Origin: Mycolicibacterium doricum
Lineage (GTDB): Bacteria > Actinomycetota > Actinomycetes > Mycobacteriales > Mycobacteriaceae
Length of the DNA: 64,000 nucleotides
Reading direction: 5' to 3'
Assembly: GCF_010728155.1 (NCBI RefSeq)
Contig: NZ_AP022605.1
Span: 2,046,001-2,110,000 of the forward strand
Positions 1-9,173 of the stretch are shown here, one piece after another. The translations under genes and the position numbers were made by a program. The notes beneath the pieces are model-generated. The model was not told the DNA's origin. It ran no database searches and saw only the letters and a program-made list of their open reading frames with translations. The number at the start of each line of letters is the position of its first letter. Position 1 is the stretch's first letter.

Positions 1-197
1 CGGCGGCCGTGCTGCAGTTCAACCAGATCCTGGCCGTGGCGGGTTTCCGGTGCAATGTCCAGGAGGCCTTCGGGGTGTCGTGTCTCAGCGAACGCAGCGG
101 GCGGGGCTTCACCTTTTCCGCCGACGGCTACGCACCGCAGTACACCGATGTGCCCGCCGGAGCGCTGGTGCCGCCGCCGACATCCACCACCAGGTAG
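1..197 (+). CDS. C-terminal end of a secreted-type hypothetical protein (partial)
   Basis: The reading frame is open from the window edge to a TAG at 195-197, giving the last 64 or so residues. Two cysteines (in FRCNVQ and GVSCLS) and a stretch ending in GFTFSADGY, followed by a Pro/Thr-rich tail, resemble the C-terminal Cys-containing domain of small exported or lipoprotein-like mycobacterial proteins. The two cysteines would form a disulfide in such a fold. The N-terminus and any signal peptide lie outside the window, so family and localisation are inferred only. No function can be assigned. Confidence 0.55.
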   Translation, partial: AAVLQFNQILAVAGFRCNVQEAFGVSCLSERSGRGFTFSADGYAPQYTDVPAGALVPPPTSTTR

Positions 198-219
198 GAC
201 TGGCCACGACGCCGTACCC

Positions 220-312
220 AACCGAGTCGCCGCCGTGGTCTATTTCGCATCAGGTGGCGCGGCGACGATCACCGGTGCCAACCTTGTCGGCGGCGGCTAC
301 CCGATCAAACAG
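220..312 (+). pseudogene. Relic of a short-chain dehydrogenase C-terminus
   Basis: About 30 codons in one frame read as VAAVVYFASGGAATITGAN followed by LVGGGYPIKQ. This matches the usual SDR ending (hydrophobic helix, FLAS, then ITGA and a GG-containing turn). No start codon or nucleotide-binding region precedes it, because the preceding protein-coding end occupies the upstream DNA. The relic runs into the 3' end of the thiolase gene on the other strand. It is best read as a truncated leftover from a deletion. Confidence 0.4.
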
Positions 313-1783
313 CCAGGCGCGCGGTGCCGTCGGTGTGGACGGTCACCGCGGCGCCGGCGATGTCCTCCACGACGGTCGCCGCGGCGTCCTGCGGGTCGTG
401 GATCACCGCGAGGGTGCGTTCGTCTTCGGAGGTCCGCACGGCGACGAAGGCTTTTTCGGGGACACCGTCACGGGTGAAGGGTGTGGTCCACGACTCGACG
501 GTTCCGACACCCGACCACTCCACGGCGAGCGTCCGGGTCGGCTCGCGGTCCACCTCCGACTGCACGTTCTCCCAACGGAATTCGCCCTGGGGCGGCTCGG
601 TGCCGTACACCCCGAAGCTGTGTTTGGTGAGGTAGCCCCCGTTGGCGGTGATCAGGCCGCGCTGTCCCGGATTGGCGGCCAGCCGTTCGGCCATCGTGGC
701 GATGGAGTGTGAGACGTAGTTGCTCCAGGGGCCGCCGGCGAAGGTCAGTCCTCCTGTCACGGTGAGCGGCCGGGCCGGATCACCGACCGGCAGGCCGAGT
801 TCGGTGGCCGCCACCTGGACCGCAGACGGGAAACACGAGTAGACGTCGATGAGTTCGATGTCCTCGATCGCGGCGCCCGCCAGCTGCAGTGCCCGCTGAC
901 CGGCGATTCGGATCGCCGGCGACCGGTGGAACTCTGCGCGCTCGCCGATGGTGTAGGTGTCATGTGAATCGGTGCCGGCATATGGGTACACCCAGCGGTC
1001 CGACGGGATCCGCAGCTGCCGGGCGTTCTCGACGGAGGTCAGGACGAGCACCGCGCCCTGATCGACCATGTTGTTGGAGTTCATCAGCTTCGGGTAGGGC
1101 CAGCTGATCATCCGGTTCTCTGGGCCCGGCTGCCAGATCGCATCCGCGGCCAGGGCGTCGCGGCGCCAGGCGTGCGGGTTCTCGGCGGCGACCGCGGAGA
1201 ACTGCGCCCACAGTTCACCGATCCGGCGGCGGTGCCCGTCGGGCGTCCCCCCGGCCGCGATGCGAAGGGCCTGTTCGAACATCGGGTAGACGTGGGAGGG
1301 AGCTCGGAGCTGGATGCGGTGCTCGGCGTCCCCGGCCATCGGCACGTCCTCGTCGGCGCCGTCCGCCATCGGCACGGACTCGTCCTGCCGCGTCCAGTTC
1401 GGCTTCTCCCCCGCGGCACGTAGCCGCGTTCGCGTCCGCCAGGTTTCGGCTCCCGCGATCAGCACGACGCCGTGGCGCCCGGACTGGATGTCCAGACATC
1501 CCTGGTTGACCAGGCTTTGCGGGACGTTCCCACCGATCCCGGTGTACCGGGTGGCGGCCTTCTGGGCGCCGATGCGCTGGGCCAGCAGCAGGCCCGGGTC
1601 GCGGTAGCGCCAGGACAGCAAGTTCACCACTCGCACCGCATCGACCGCTTCGAGCACCCGCGCGTCGGCGGCCTCGCGGGCCGCGGCCTCCATCAGGTCG
1701 ACGGGTTCGATGTCGGTTCGGTCCTCGCGCTGGTTCACCTGTCCGTAGCCGACGAGCACGGGAGTGTGGGCGGACGAAGGCAT
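305..1783 (-). CDS. Thiolase-like acetyl-CoA acetyltransferase (Rv1867-type)
   Basis: The 492-residue protein has the thiolase/SCP2-thiolase fold: an N-terminal VLVGYGQVNQ strand, a GNVPQSLVN segment, a GAET turn near residue 125, and a C-terminal OB-like extension (GVGTVESWTTPFTRDG). In true thiolases a nucleophilic Cys lies about 25-28 residues before the GAE turn. Here that place reads GNVPQS and the nearby Cys is out of register, so thiolytic chemistry is doubtful. It may act as a lipid-carrier-like or acyl-CoA-binding enzyme. The start is set at the ATG preceded by GAGGAG. A longer frame back to 1810 would run through a perfect palindrome, which argues against it. It is divergent from the phosphoketolase gene. 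Confidence 0.75.
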   Translation of the reverse strand: MPSSAHTPVLVGYGQVNQREDRTDIEPVDLMEAAAREAADARVLEAVDAVRVVNLLSWRYRDPGLLLAQRIGAQKAATRYTGIGGNVPQSLVNQGCLDIQSGRHGVVLIAGAETWRTRTRLRAAGEKPNWTRQDESVPMADGADEDVPMAGDAEHRIQLRAPSHVYPMFEQALRIAAGGTPDGHRRRIGELWAQFSAVAAENPHAWRRDALAADAIWQPGPENRMISWPYPKLMNSNNMVDQGAVLVLTSVENARQLRIPSDRWVYPYAGTDSHDTYTIGERAEFHRSPAIRIAGQRALQLAGAAIEDIELIDVYSCFPSAVQVAATELGLPVGDPARPLTVTGGLTFAGGPWSNYVSHSIATMAERLAANPGQRGLITANGGYLTKHSFGVYGTEPPQGEFRWENVQSEVDREPTRTLAVEWSGVGTVESWTTPFTRDGVPEKAFVAVRTSEDERTLAVIHDPQDAAATVVEDIAGAAVTVHTDGTARLAV

Positions 1784-1801
1784 CGACGCTCCTCTGCGCT
1801 C

Positions 1802-1819
1802 AGTTGACACGTGTCAACT
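1802..1819. promoter_or_regulatory. 18-bp perfect palindrome, candidate repressor operator
   Basis: AGTTGACACGTGTCAACT is self-complementary over all 18 bases. It lies 19 bp upstream of the thiolase-like start codon, between two divergent genes. Perfect palindromes of this size in mycobacterial acyl-CoA metabolism are typical of TetR-family operators. No regulator gene is adjacent, so the protein that binds is unknown. Confidence 0.5.
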
Positions 1820-1916
1820 CCTAGTGTGGCACGACGGACTGATCCGCCCGGCGTCCGGCCACGCGGCGTGGACGCGGTAACACATAATGCAACCCACAAT
1901 CGGGTACGGGACGGCA

Positions 1917-4337
1917 ATGAGTGAGACCGCGCTCTCCCCGACCCTGTCCCCCGAGCAACTCCTGCTCATCGATGCCTACTGGCGGGCCGCCAACTATCTG
2001 TCCGTAGGGCAGATCTATCTGCTCGACAATCCGCTGCTCCGCGAGGAATTGCGGGCCCAGCACGTCAAACCGCGACTGCTCGGGCACTGGGGCACCACCC
2101 CGGGTCTCAACCTCCTCTACGTGCACCTCAACCGGATCATCCGGGAGCGCGACGCCAACGTGCTCTTCATCACCGGACCGGGGCACGGTGGCCCCGGCCT
2201 GGTCGCCAACGCGTATCTCGAAGGCACGTACAGCGAGGTCTACTCGAACATCGGCGAAGACGTCGACGGACTGCGCAAGTTGTTCCGCCAGTTCTCCTTT
2301 CCCGGCGGCATCCCCAGCCACGTGGCGCCGGAGACGCCAGGCTCCATCCACGAGGGTGGCGAGCTGGGCTACGCGCTGGTGCACGCCTACGGCGCGGCCT
2401 TCGACAACCCCGATCTGGTGGTTGCGTGTGTCGTCGGCGACGGCGAGGCCGAGACCGGACCGCTGGCCGCAAGCTGGCACTCCAACAAGTTCCTCGACCC
2501 GGTGACCGACGGCGCCGTGCTGCCGATCCTGCACCTCAACAGCTACAAGATCGCCAACCCCACGGTGCTCGCGCGCATCCCGCAGGAAGAGCTCGAGTCG
2601 CTCTTCTACGGCTACGGGTACCGGCCGATCACCGTCGCCGGCGACGATCCGGACAACGTCCATCAGCAGCTCGCCGCCGCCCTTGACGAATGCTTCGACC
2701 AGATCGCCGCCATCCAGCGGGCCGCGCGCCTCGACGACGAGCCCGGCCGCCCGCTGTGGCCGATGATCATCCTGCGTACACCCAAAGGATGGACCGGTCC
2801 GCATGAGGTGGACGGCAAGAAGGTGGAGGGCACGTGGCGCTCACACCAGGTACCGCTGTCGGAGACGCACGACAACCCCGAGCACATGGCACAGCTCGAA
2901 CAGTGGCTGCGCAGCTACCGCCCCGATGAGCTTTTCGACGACGACGGAGGGCTGATCCCCGCACTGAGAGCCCTTGCCCCGGAGGGGACGCGCCGGATGA
3001 GCGACAACCCGCACGCCAACGGCGGTCTGCTGCTACGCGACCTCGATCTGCCCGATTTCCGCCACTACGCCGTGCCCGTCGAGCAGCCCGGCGCCGACAA
3101 TGCCGAGGCGACCCGCGTGCTCGGCACGTTCCTGCGCGACGTGATCGTTCGCAACCAGGACCGGTTCCGCATCATGGGGCCCGACGAGACGGCGTCCAAC
3201 CGATTGTCGCCGGTGTTCGAGGCGACGGACAAGGTCTGGATGGCCGAGACCAGCCCCGATGACGAGAAACTAGCACCGGCCGGTCGGGTGATGGAGGTGC
3301 TGTCCGAACACCTGTGCCAGGGATGGCTCGAGGGCTATCTGCTCACCGGCAGACACGGTCTGTTCAACTGCTATGAGGCATTCGTCCACATCGTCGACTC
3401 GATGCTCAACCAGCACGCCAAGTGGCTGTCCAGCAGTGCCCACCTGAGCTGGCGGCGTCCGATCGCCTCGTTGAACTACCTGTTGACCTCCCACGTCTGG
3501 CGTCAGGACCACAATGGCGCCTCGCACCAGGACCCGGGGTTCATCGACCACGTCGCCAACAAGCGGCCCGAGGTGGTGCGGGTCTACCTGCCCCCGGACG
3601 CCAACACGCTGCTGTCGGTTGCCGACCACTGCTTGCGCAGCCGTCAGTACGTCAACGTGATCGCGGCCGGCAAGCAGCCCGCACTGACCTATCTGTCGAT
3701 GGACGAAGCGGTCGCACACTGCGCTCGCGGGCTGGGCATTTGGGAGTGGGCCAGCACAACGACCGGCGAACCCGACGTCGTGCTGGCGTGCGCCGGGGAC
3801 ATTCCCACGCTCGAAACGGTGGCCGCCGCCGACATCCTGCGTCGTCGGCTGCCCGACCTCAAGGTGCGTGTGGTCAACGTCGTGGACATCATGCGGCTGC
3901 AGCCCGACTCCGAACACCCGCACGGGCTGTCGGAGCGGGAGTTCGACTCGATCTTCACCAAGGACAAGCAGGTCATCTTCGCTTATCACGGCTATCCGTG
4001 GCTGATCCACCGATTGGCGTACCGGCACGCCGATCACAACCAGCTGCACGTGCGCGGATTCAAGGAGCGCGGCACCACGACGACACCGTTCGACATGGTG
4101 ATGCTCAACGACCTCGACCGGTTCCATCTGGTCATGGATGTCATCGACCGCGTCGAGAGTCTGGGCACCAGGGCGGCGGGGCTGCGCCAGGAGATGGTCG
4201 ACGCTCGGTTGGCCGCGCGCGCATACACGCGCGAGCACGGCCAGGACGACCCCGCGATCTCGGGCTGGACATGGGACAGCGGCTTCCGGCCCGGCGGAGC
4301 GCAGTCGATGGCGCAGGATACCGGCGACAACGAGTAG
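1917..4337 (+). CDS. xfp: Xylulose-5-phosphate/fructose-6-phosphate phosphoketolase
   Basis: This thiamine-diphosphate enzyme cleaves xylulose 5-phosphate (and often fructose 6-phosphate) with phosphate to acetyl phosphate plus an aldose phosphate, in the cytosol. The 806-residue length is normal for the family. Visible signatures are GHGGPG near residue 90, EGGELGY near 147 and the ThDP-binding GDGEAETG at about 174-181. The C-terminal transketolase-like domain is complete (YHGYPWLIH). I chose the ATG at 1917 because the protein then starts like family members. An in-frame ATG at 1887 would add ten residues, and neither has a strong Shine-Dalgarno. The CPBP protease gene follows after 38 bp. 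Confidence 0.93.
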   Translation: MSETALSPTLSPEQLLLIDAYWRAANYLSVGQIYLLDNPLLREELRAQHVKPRLLGHWGTTPGLNLLYVHLNRIIRERDANVLFITGPGHGGPGLVANAYLEGTYSEVYSNIGEDVDGLRKLFRQFSFPGGIPSHVAPETPGSIHEGGELGYALVHAYGAAFDNPDLVVACVVGDGEAETGPLAASWHSNKFLDPVTDGAVLPILHLNSYKIANPTVLARIPQEELESLFYGYGYRPITVAGDDPDNVHQQLAAALDECFDQIAAIQRAARLDDEPGRPLWPMIILRTPKGWTGPHEVDGKKVEGTWRSHQVPLSETHDNPEHMAQLEQWLRSYRPDELFDDDGGLIPALRALAPEGTRRMSDNPHANGGLLLRDLDLPDFRHYAVPVEQPGADNAEATRVLGTFLRDVIVRNQDRFRIMGPDETASNRLSPVFEATDKVWMAETSPDDEKLAPAGRVMEVLSEHLCQGWLEGYLLTGRHGLFNCYEAFVHIVDSMLNQHAKWLSSSAHLSWRRPIASLNYLLTSHVWRQDHNGASHQDPGFIDHVANKRPEVVRVYLPPDANTLLSVADHCLRSRQYVNVIAAGKQPALTYLSMDEAVAHCARGLGIWEWASTTTGEPDVVLACAGDIPTLETVAAADILRRRLPDLKVRVVNVVDIMRLQPDSEHPHGLSEREFDSIFTKDKQVIFAYHGYPWLIHRLAYRHADHNQLHVRGFKERGTTTTPFDMVMLNDLDRFHLVMDVIDRVESLGTRAAGLRQEMVDARLAARAYTREHGQDDPAISGWTWDSGFRPGGAQSMAQDTGDNE

Positions 4338-4375
4338 TTCTGGACGCACAGCAAGCGCCGGTACCATCGGTCCGG

Positions 4376-5110
4376 ATGACAGCCGTAACCGTCCAGCCGT
4401 CGACGCTGCCCAGAGTGCGGGTCTATGTCGACATCGCCGTCATCGTGGCGGTCCTCGCCATCACCAATCTCGTCGCACACTTCACCACGCCGTGGGCCAG
4501 CATCGCGACCGTGCCCGCGGCCGCAGTGGGCCTGCTCGTCCTGGTCCGTCGGCGGGGGCTGGGCTGGACCGAGCTCGGACTGGGACGCCAGCACTGGCGG
4601 TCCGGTGCCGGGTACGCGGCGGCCGCGGTGGCCGTGGTGCTCTCGGTGGTCGCGATCGGCGCACTGCTGCCGTGGACCCGGCCGATGTTCATGAACAACA
4701 ACTACGCCACGATCTCGGGGGCGTTGATCGCCTCGTTGGTCGTGATCCCGCTGCAGACTGTGATCCCCGAAGAGCTGGCTTTCCGGGGAGTGCTGCACGG
4801 GGCGCTGAACCGGGCCTGGGGTTTCCGCGGCGTGGCCGCGGCCGGTTCCCTACTGTTCGGGTTGTGGCACATCGCCACGTCACTCGGTCTGACAAGCAGC
4901 AACGTCGGTTTCACCCGGTTGTTCGGCGGCGGCATGTTGGGCACCGTGGCCGGCGTGGTGCTCGCTGTCATCGCGACCGGGATCGCGGGCTTCGTGTTCA
5001 CCTGGCTACGCAAGCGCAGCGGCAGCCTGCTGGCGCCGATCGCGCTGCACTGGTCGCTCAACGGGATCGGCGCGCTGGCGGCCGCACTGGTCTGGCAACT
5101 GTCCGCCTGA
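4376..5110 (+). CDS. CPBP-family intramembrane metalloprotease (Abi/CAAX-type)
   Basis: The 244-residue protein is mostly hydrophobic, with about six to seven membrane segments. The three family motifs are present: EExxxR (EELAFR, 132-137), FxxxH (FGLWH, 161-165) and HxxxN (HWSLN, 225-229). They supply the glutamates and histidines of the glutamic/metal intramembrane protease centre. The open frame extends far upstream through the phosphoketolase gene, but the homologous protein begins at the ATG at 4376. The substrate is unknown, and bacterial members act in processing of membrane proteins or peptide immunity. Confidence 0.88.
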   Translation: MTAVTVQPSTLPRVRVYVDIAVIVAVLAITNLVAHFTTPWASIATVPAAAVGLLVLVRRRGLGWTELGLGRQHWRSGAGYAAAAVAVVLSVVAIGALLPWTRPMFMNNNYATISGALIASLVVIPLQTVIPEELAFRGVLHGALNRAWGFRGVAAAGSLLFGLWHIATSLGLTSSNVGFTRLFGGGMLGTVAGVVLAVIATGIAGFVFTWLRKRSGSLLAPIALHWSLNGIGALAAALVWQLSA

Positions 5111-5640
5111 GCGTCACGGTTTGGCGCGATTGCGCGCAGCCGACCCGTCGATGCTCGGGGCGTCGCCCCCAGAACACCGCATCTTCGCCGACGGCGCCGG
5201 GCCGCTGTACCGGTTCTGGGGCGGCGACCTCAGCTGCCGATTGAGGGCGGCCCTGGCACCATGTGAGCGTGGCGGCACACGCCGCCGATGATCGCTTCCG
5301 GCAAACTTTCGCAGACGCCACTTCGGCGCTAATCTGATGAGGTCGCCGACCTCATGGGACGGCCGTGACGGGAATTCACTGCGCATGCCGGTCGGTCGAC
5401 GAGGGTGACGGTGAATACGGCGCGCACACTGCTGACAGCCACGCACAATGCCGTGTCCGCGATGCGGCACGGCATCGGGGCGGCTTGGGGTTGGCGCGAC
5501 TCAACCAGAGATGGTCAGCGCGGGATCGCAGAGTCCTCACCGGCACTACTGTCACACACCCATTGCAGCAAAGATCATGGCTGCGATGTGATCGGTCCGC
5601 GCCGCCGGCGGTCGGCGGCGCACGGCAGGAAGGGTCCGAG
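5111..5640. other. 530-bp region without a supported gene
   Basis: Several frames are open here, but none has mycobacterial-type composition, a recognisable domain or a convincing ribosome site. The only structured element seen is a 19-bp inverted repeat at 5337-5355. The last 20 bp hold the Shine-Dalgarno AGGAAGG of the following small secreted protein. Confidence 0.5.
5337..5355. promoter_or_regulatory. Inverted repeat ATGAGGTC-GCC-GACCTCAT
   Basis: Two perfect 8-bp arms are separated by three bases inside a non-coding stretch, about 285 bp upstream of the small CDGP protein gene. The size and symmetry resemble an operator for a dimeric helix-turn-helix regulator. No regulator is adjacent and no promoter hexamers are obvious. 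Confidence 0.35.
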
Positions 5641-5898
5641 ATGAAGACGCTCATAGCACTGGCTGTCGGCGCGCTCGCGGCCGCGGGCATCGCGCTGGCC
5701 AGCGCCGCGCCCGCTCAGGCGGGATGTCAGGGCGGCTGGACACCGTGGGGCGGCGGCACGACATGCGACGGGCCGATCGCCGGCGACGGCACGTTCGAGC
5801 GGTGCGTGACGGCCGGTGCCCTGGGGTTCGGCGGCACCAATTGCTACCTGCTCAACGTGAACAACCTCGGAAACCAGCTCCCGTACGTCGGGCCGTAG
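5641..5898 (+). CDS. Small secreted CDGP-domain protein
   Basis: The 85-residue precursor has a clear Sec signal peptide (MKTLIALAVGALAAAG, hydrophobic core, APAQAG cleavage region near residue 28). The mature part is about 57 residues with four cysteines and the motif TTCDGPIAGDGTFERC, typical of the short mycobacterial CDGP proteins of unknown function. The ATG has AGGAAGG about nine bases upstream. The stop codon lies in the loop of a strong hairpin shared with the convergent apa gene. Confidence 0.8.
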   Translation: MKTLIALAVGALAAAGIALASAAPAQAGCQGGWTPWGGGTTCDGPIAGDGTFERCVTAGALGFGGTNCYLLNVNNLGNQLPYVGP

Positions 5899-5914
5899 CG
5901 GCCCGACGTACGGG
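5880..5914. terminator. Bidirectional hairpin terminator between the CDGP gene and apa
   Basis: A perfect 15-bp stem (CCCGTACGTCGGGCC and its complement) closes a five-base loop, GTAGC, which contains the TAG stop of the CDGP gene. No long U-tract follows on either side, as is common in mycobacteria. It sits between convergent genes and so can end both transcripts. Confidence 0.65.
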
Positions 5915-5931
5915 TCGGTTCATCGTCGACG

Positions 5932-6948
5932 TCAAGCCGGGGGCAGCATCCCCTGGGCGTTCTCAGGCGCGACCGGGACGGGGACGCCGACTCGGGGACG
6001 GGCCGGCGGCGCGTTGGGATCCGCAGGCGGAGGGGGCACGTTCGGATCGCCCGGCGCAGGCGGTGGGGGTGGCGGCGGTGGCGGCGGGGGCGCCCACGGC
6101 CGGATCGAGTTGGCGAGCGCGACGGCCGCATCCCTGTCGACCGGGTTGGTGGCCGAACCGAGCCAGACGACGAACCACCGTTCCGGCGAACGCTGGCCGC
6201 GCGGCGTGCCCGGTGCTGTCGGGTTGCCCACCACACCGGCCCAGATCTGACCGTTCGGCTTGTTGGTGTCGGTGAACTTCACCTCGTAGTACGACGCGGC
6301 GCCAGGCATGCCGTCCGCGTTGAGCGGGGTCGTCGACTGGTTGACCCGGGTGCCGGGGAACGGCATGAAGAACTCACCCATGTCCGACGCCAGCCGGTTG
6401 GCCGCCTTGATGTTTTCTGCCTCGGCGCCGGCGAAGAGCTTGAGGTCCAGGCGGCCCAGCAGCACGCTGGTGTCGTTCGGCGGGTCGGTGACGCCCTCCG
6501 GCGGGATTCTCGTCAGCAGTGCCTGGCCGTAGGAGAGATTCGTCGCCTCGGATACCTTCCAGCCGCCGGGCACCACGTAGCTGAAGCCACCCGCCGCGTT
6601 GCCGACACGGCCAGGCTCCGGCGGGGGTGGCGACGGGGCGTTGGGATCCGCCGGAGGGGGCGCTGCGTTGGGATCCCCCGGGGGCGGCGGCGGCGGAGGA
6701 AGCTGACCTGCGGGCGGCGCGGCCGCATTGGGGTCCGCGGGCGGCGGCGGTGCAGGGACCGCACCGGCACCCGGCGGAAGCGCCGGCATCGCCGGTGAGG
6801 GTGGCAGGGGTGGCGGGGGCGGTCCTGGTTGCGCACCGGCCACCGAGGACATCGCCAGGGCCGCTGCGGTGGCGCCGGTCACCGCCGCGATCGCCAGCGT
6901 CTTCGACAGGCCCCTGCGTCGTGTGGAAATCACGTCCGGCTCATCCAT
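5932..6948 (-). CDS. apa: Apa: alanine/proline-rich secreted antigen (fibronectin-attachment protein)
   Basis: The 338-residue precursor has an N-terminal signal peptide ending near AGAQPG. A Pro-rich arm with repeated [12 protein letters not shown] units follows, then a folded domain (about residues 115-285, starting [13 protein letters not shown]) and a second Pro-rich tail. The architecture and the place next to modBC match Rv1860/Apa, a secreted mannosylated glycoprotein of M. tuberculosis that binds fibronectin. Glycosylation here is inferred only. I set the start at ATG 6948, giving a short basic TRRRG region before the signal core. An upstream TTG at 6984 is less likely. It lies downstream of modC on the same strand, after a gap of about 217 bp. 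Confidence 0.88.
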   Translation of the reverse strand: MDEPDVISTRRRGLSKTLAIAAVTGATAAALAMSSVAGAQPGPPPPPLPPSPAMPALPPGAGAVPAPPPPADPNAAAPPAGQLPPPPPPPGDPNAAPPPADPNAPSPPPPEPGRVGNAAGGFSYVVPGGWKVSEATNLSYGQALLTRIPPEGVTDPPNDTSVLLGRLDLKLFAGAEAENIKAANRLASDMGEFFMPFPGTRVNQSTTPLNADGMPGAASYYEVKFTDTNKPNGQIWAGVVGNPTAPGTPRGQRSPERWFVVWLGSATNPVDRDAAVALANSIRPWAPPPPPPPPPPPAPGDPNVPPPPADPNAPPARPRVGVPVPVAPENAQGMLPPA

Positions 6949-7145
6949 GGTGAAAGAAACTACCGTGTTACGGCCGTGACGCAAGTGTGAATTGCTGTGA
7001 AAGTGAGCGAAACACCGATTACTGTACAGGGTTAGCCGCAGATCAGACGGTGTTCCTGCGATTGCTGGGCAGGGTCGTTCGCGGCCGCCACGCCCGGGGC
7101 CGTCGGCAAAAGTTCTGCCTATTGGATCGGGTGTTGGCCGACGGC

Positions 7146-7181
7146 CGTTACGGCCCTGGATACCGTTACGGCCCTGGATAC
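7146..7181. repeat. 18-bp tandem duplication at the 3' end of modC
   Basis: CGTTACGGCCCTGGATAC occurs twice in direct succession without mismatch. The right-hand copy holds the last codons and stop of modC, and the left-hand copy lies just beyond the stop. It looks like a recent slippage duplication that leaves the protein unchanged. Confidence 0.85.
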
Positions 7182-8239
7182 AACGCGACTTCCTGCGCTT
7201 TCACCGCCAGGTGGATGCGGTCCCCCGGCGTCAGCCGCAGCGCTGCGGCCGATTCCGCGGTGATGTCGGCCGTGAGGCCGGGCGCGCCACCCGCTTGCTC
7301 CCCCGCCCGGACCCGTACTGCAGGCCCGCTGCTGTCCACTTCGGCCACCACGACTTCGACCGTGTTGCGTGGGCTGCCCTGCGGACGTTCCCGGTACACC
7401 GCGACCGCCGCCGGCCGGAAGATCGCCACCGCCGGCTCACCGATCACCACGTCGGCCGTCGCGACGCCGTGCCAATCCACCCCGCCCGCGCGGACGACAC
7501 CACCGCGACCGGCCACCCCCGCCACGAGGTTCACCCCGGCGAACTGGGCCCCGAACGGGCTGCGCGGAGCTGTGAGCACCGATGCCGCCGGGCCCGCTTC
7601 GGTGACCCGGCCGCCGTCGATGACGGCGACCCGGTCGGCCAGTGTTGCGACGTCGACGAGGTCGTGGGTGACCAGAACCGCCGAGCGGCCGTCGCGGGTG
7701 AGCACCTGGCGCAGCACCCGCCGCATCGCTCCCGCGACGGTGACGTCCAGGCCGGCAAGTGGTTCGTCGAGCAGGAGTACGTCCGGTTCGGCGGCGAGTG
7801 CGCGCGCCAGCGCGACCCGCTGCGCCTGGCCGCCGGACAGCTGCCGGGGCATCCGCCCGGCCAGGTCCACGGCGCCCACTTCACCGAGCCAACGATTCCC
7901 GCATGCAAGGGCTTGCGCGCGTGATCGGCCGCTGCGGGCACCGAACGCGACGTTGGCCGCCACGCGGAGGTGCGGGAACAGCAACGGGTCCTGTAGGAGC
8001 AGGCCGACCCTCCGCCGGTGCGTCGGCACGTGCACGCCGGCTGCCGTATCCGTGATGACTCGGTCACCGACCCGCACCACGCCGTCGTCGGGCCGAACCA
8101 CTCCGGCGATCACGTGCAGCGCCGTGGTCTTACCGGCGCCGTTGGGTCCGAGCACCGCCAGCACCTCCCCCGCACCGACGGCGAATTCGACGTCGACCTC
8201 CCGGTGCTCGACCCGCGCCCGCACCGCCAACCCCGTCAT
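7166..8239 (-). CDS. modC: Molybdate ABC transporter ATP-binding protein ModC
   Basis: This is the 357-residue ATPase that powers molybdate uptake at the membrane. It has Walker [10 protein letters not shown] (31-39), Q-loop LLQD (about 81-84), signature LSGGQ (134-138), Walker B VLLLDEP (154-160) and H-loop THD (191-193). A C-terminal TOBE/Mop-like domain from about 290 probably senses oxyanion. The start ATG overlaps the modB stop as ATGA, so the two genes are translationally coupled. The open frame continues upstream through modB, but that is a shadow frame. Confidence 0.93.
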   Translation of the reverse strand: MTGLAVRARVEHREVDVEFAVGAGEVLAVLGPNGAGKTTALHVIAGVVRPDDGVVRVGDRVITDTAAGVHVPTHRRRVGLLLQDPLLFPHLRVAANVAFGARSGRSRAQALACGNRWLGEVGAVDLAGRMPRQLSGGQAQRVALARALAAEPDVLLLDEPLAGLDVTVAGAMRRVLRQVLTRDGRSAVLVTHDLVDVATLADRVAVIDGGRVTEAGPAASVLTAPRSPFGAQFAGVNLVAGVAGRGGVVRAGGVDWHGVATADVVIGEPAVAIFRPAAVAVYRERPQGSPRNTVEVVVAEVDSSGPAVRVRAGEQAGGAPGLTADITAESAAALRLTPGDRIHLAVKAQEVALYPGP

Positions 8240-9045
8240 GTCCAGCCCTGCGCGCGCAGGCGGCGGCTGCCCAGGCCGACGACGACCACCGCCGCGACCG
8301 CGACCAGCAGCACGGACAACGCCACGGCTGCGTCCGGGTCGCTCTCCCGCTGCAAGTAGATCTCGAGGGGAAGGGTGCGCGTGACCCCCTCGCGGGAGCC
8401 GGCGAACGTCAGCGTCGCTCCGAACTCGCCGAGCGCTCTTGCGAAGGCCAACACCGAGCCCGAGACCAATCCCGGTGCGAGCAGCGGCAACGAGACCCGC
8501 CACCAGACGCTCGACGGCCGGGCACCAAGCGTGGCCGCCACCACCTCGTAGTCGGTGCCCGCGGTTCGCGCCGCACCTTCCAGCGCGATGACGAGGAACG
8601 GCAGCGACACGAAGGTCTGCGCCAGCACGACGGCCGCGGTGGTGAAGGCGATCTGGATGCCCGCCGCCTCGAGATATCGGCCGAGCAGTCCCAGGCGGCC
8701 GAAGGCATAAAGCAGCGCGATACCACCCACCACCGGGGGCAGGACCAGCGGCAACAGCAAGACCGGGCGCACCACCAGAACGGCACGCGACGGGCTTCGG
8801 GCCAACACCATCGCCATCGGGACACCGAGCAGCACACAGAGCACCGTGCTCGCGGCCGCCGTCTGCAGGCTGAGCGCCAGCGCCGCCAACGATGATTCGC
8901 TGCTGACCAGTGTGGTGAATCGCGGCCAGTCGACCTTCGCAGCGACCGAGACCAGCGGCAGGGCCACGAACAGCACACCGGCCACTGCCGGCGCATAGAT
9001 CCACCGGGGCAGGGCGGACCCTTCGGTGACGGTCACGCGATGCAC
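8236..9045 (-). CDS. modB: Molybdate ABC transporter permease ModB
   Basis: The 269-residue integral membrane protein has about six membrane segments. The EAA loop ([20 protein letters not shown]) contacts the ATPase. Together with ModC it forms the inner-membrane molybdate channel. In M. tuberculosis the substrate-binding gene modA directly precedes modB. Here only 128 bp separate modB from the divergent SDR gene, so ModA must be encoded elsewhere or be missing. Start ATG at 9045; an in-frame GTG three codons later is possible. Confidence 0.9.
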   Translation of the reverse strand: MHRVTVTEGSALPRWIYAPAVAGVLFVALPLVSVAAKVDWPRFTTLVSSESSLAALALSLQTAAASTVLCVLLGVPMAMVLARSPSRAVLVVRPVLLLPLVLPPVVGGIALLYAFGRLGLLGRYLEAAGIQIAFTTAAVVLAQTFVSLPFLVIALEGAARTAGTDYEVVAATLGARPSSVWWRVSLPLLAPGLVSGSVLAFARALGEFGATLTFAGSREGVTRTLPLEIYLQRESDPDAAVALSVLLVAVAAVVVVGLGSRRLRAQGWT

Positions 9046-9173
9046 ATTAGGTCACGGGTCGGTGCGGATACCGCATCGTCCGCGCGTCGGATTACCCGAC
9101 ATAGCTACCGTCCAGTAACATCGACGGCGATTGCGGCCCACGCGGACGGCGGTCAAGCCACAACGAGGAGGTC

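Noticed and set aside
5405..5644. A 79-codon plus-strand frame in the 5111-5640 gap
   Set aside because: It has no ribosome site, no domain and atypical composition, and it overlaps the ribosome site of the next gene.
7166..9004. A 612-codon minus-strand frame over modC and most of modB
   Set aside because: Only the part from 8239 reads as ModC. The upstream part is an out-of-frame shadow of modB, with no homology.
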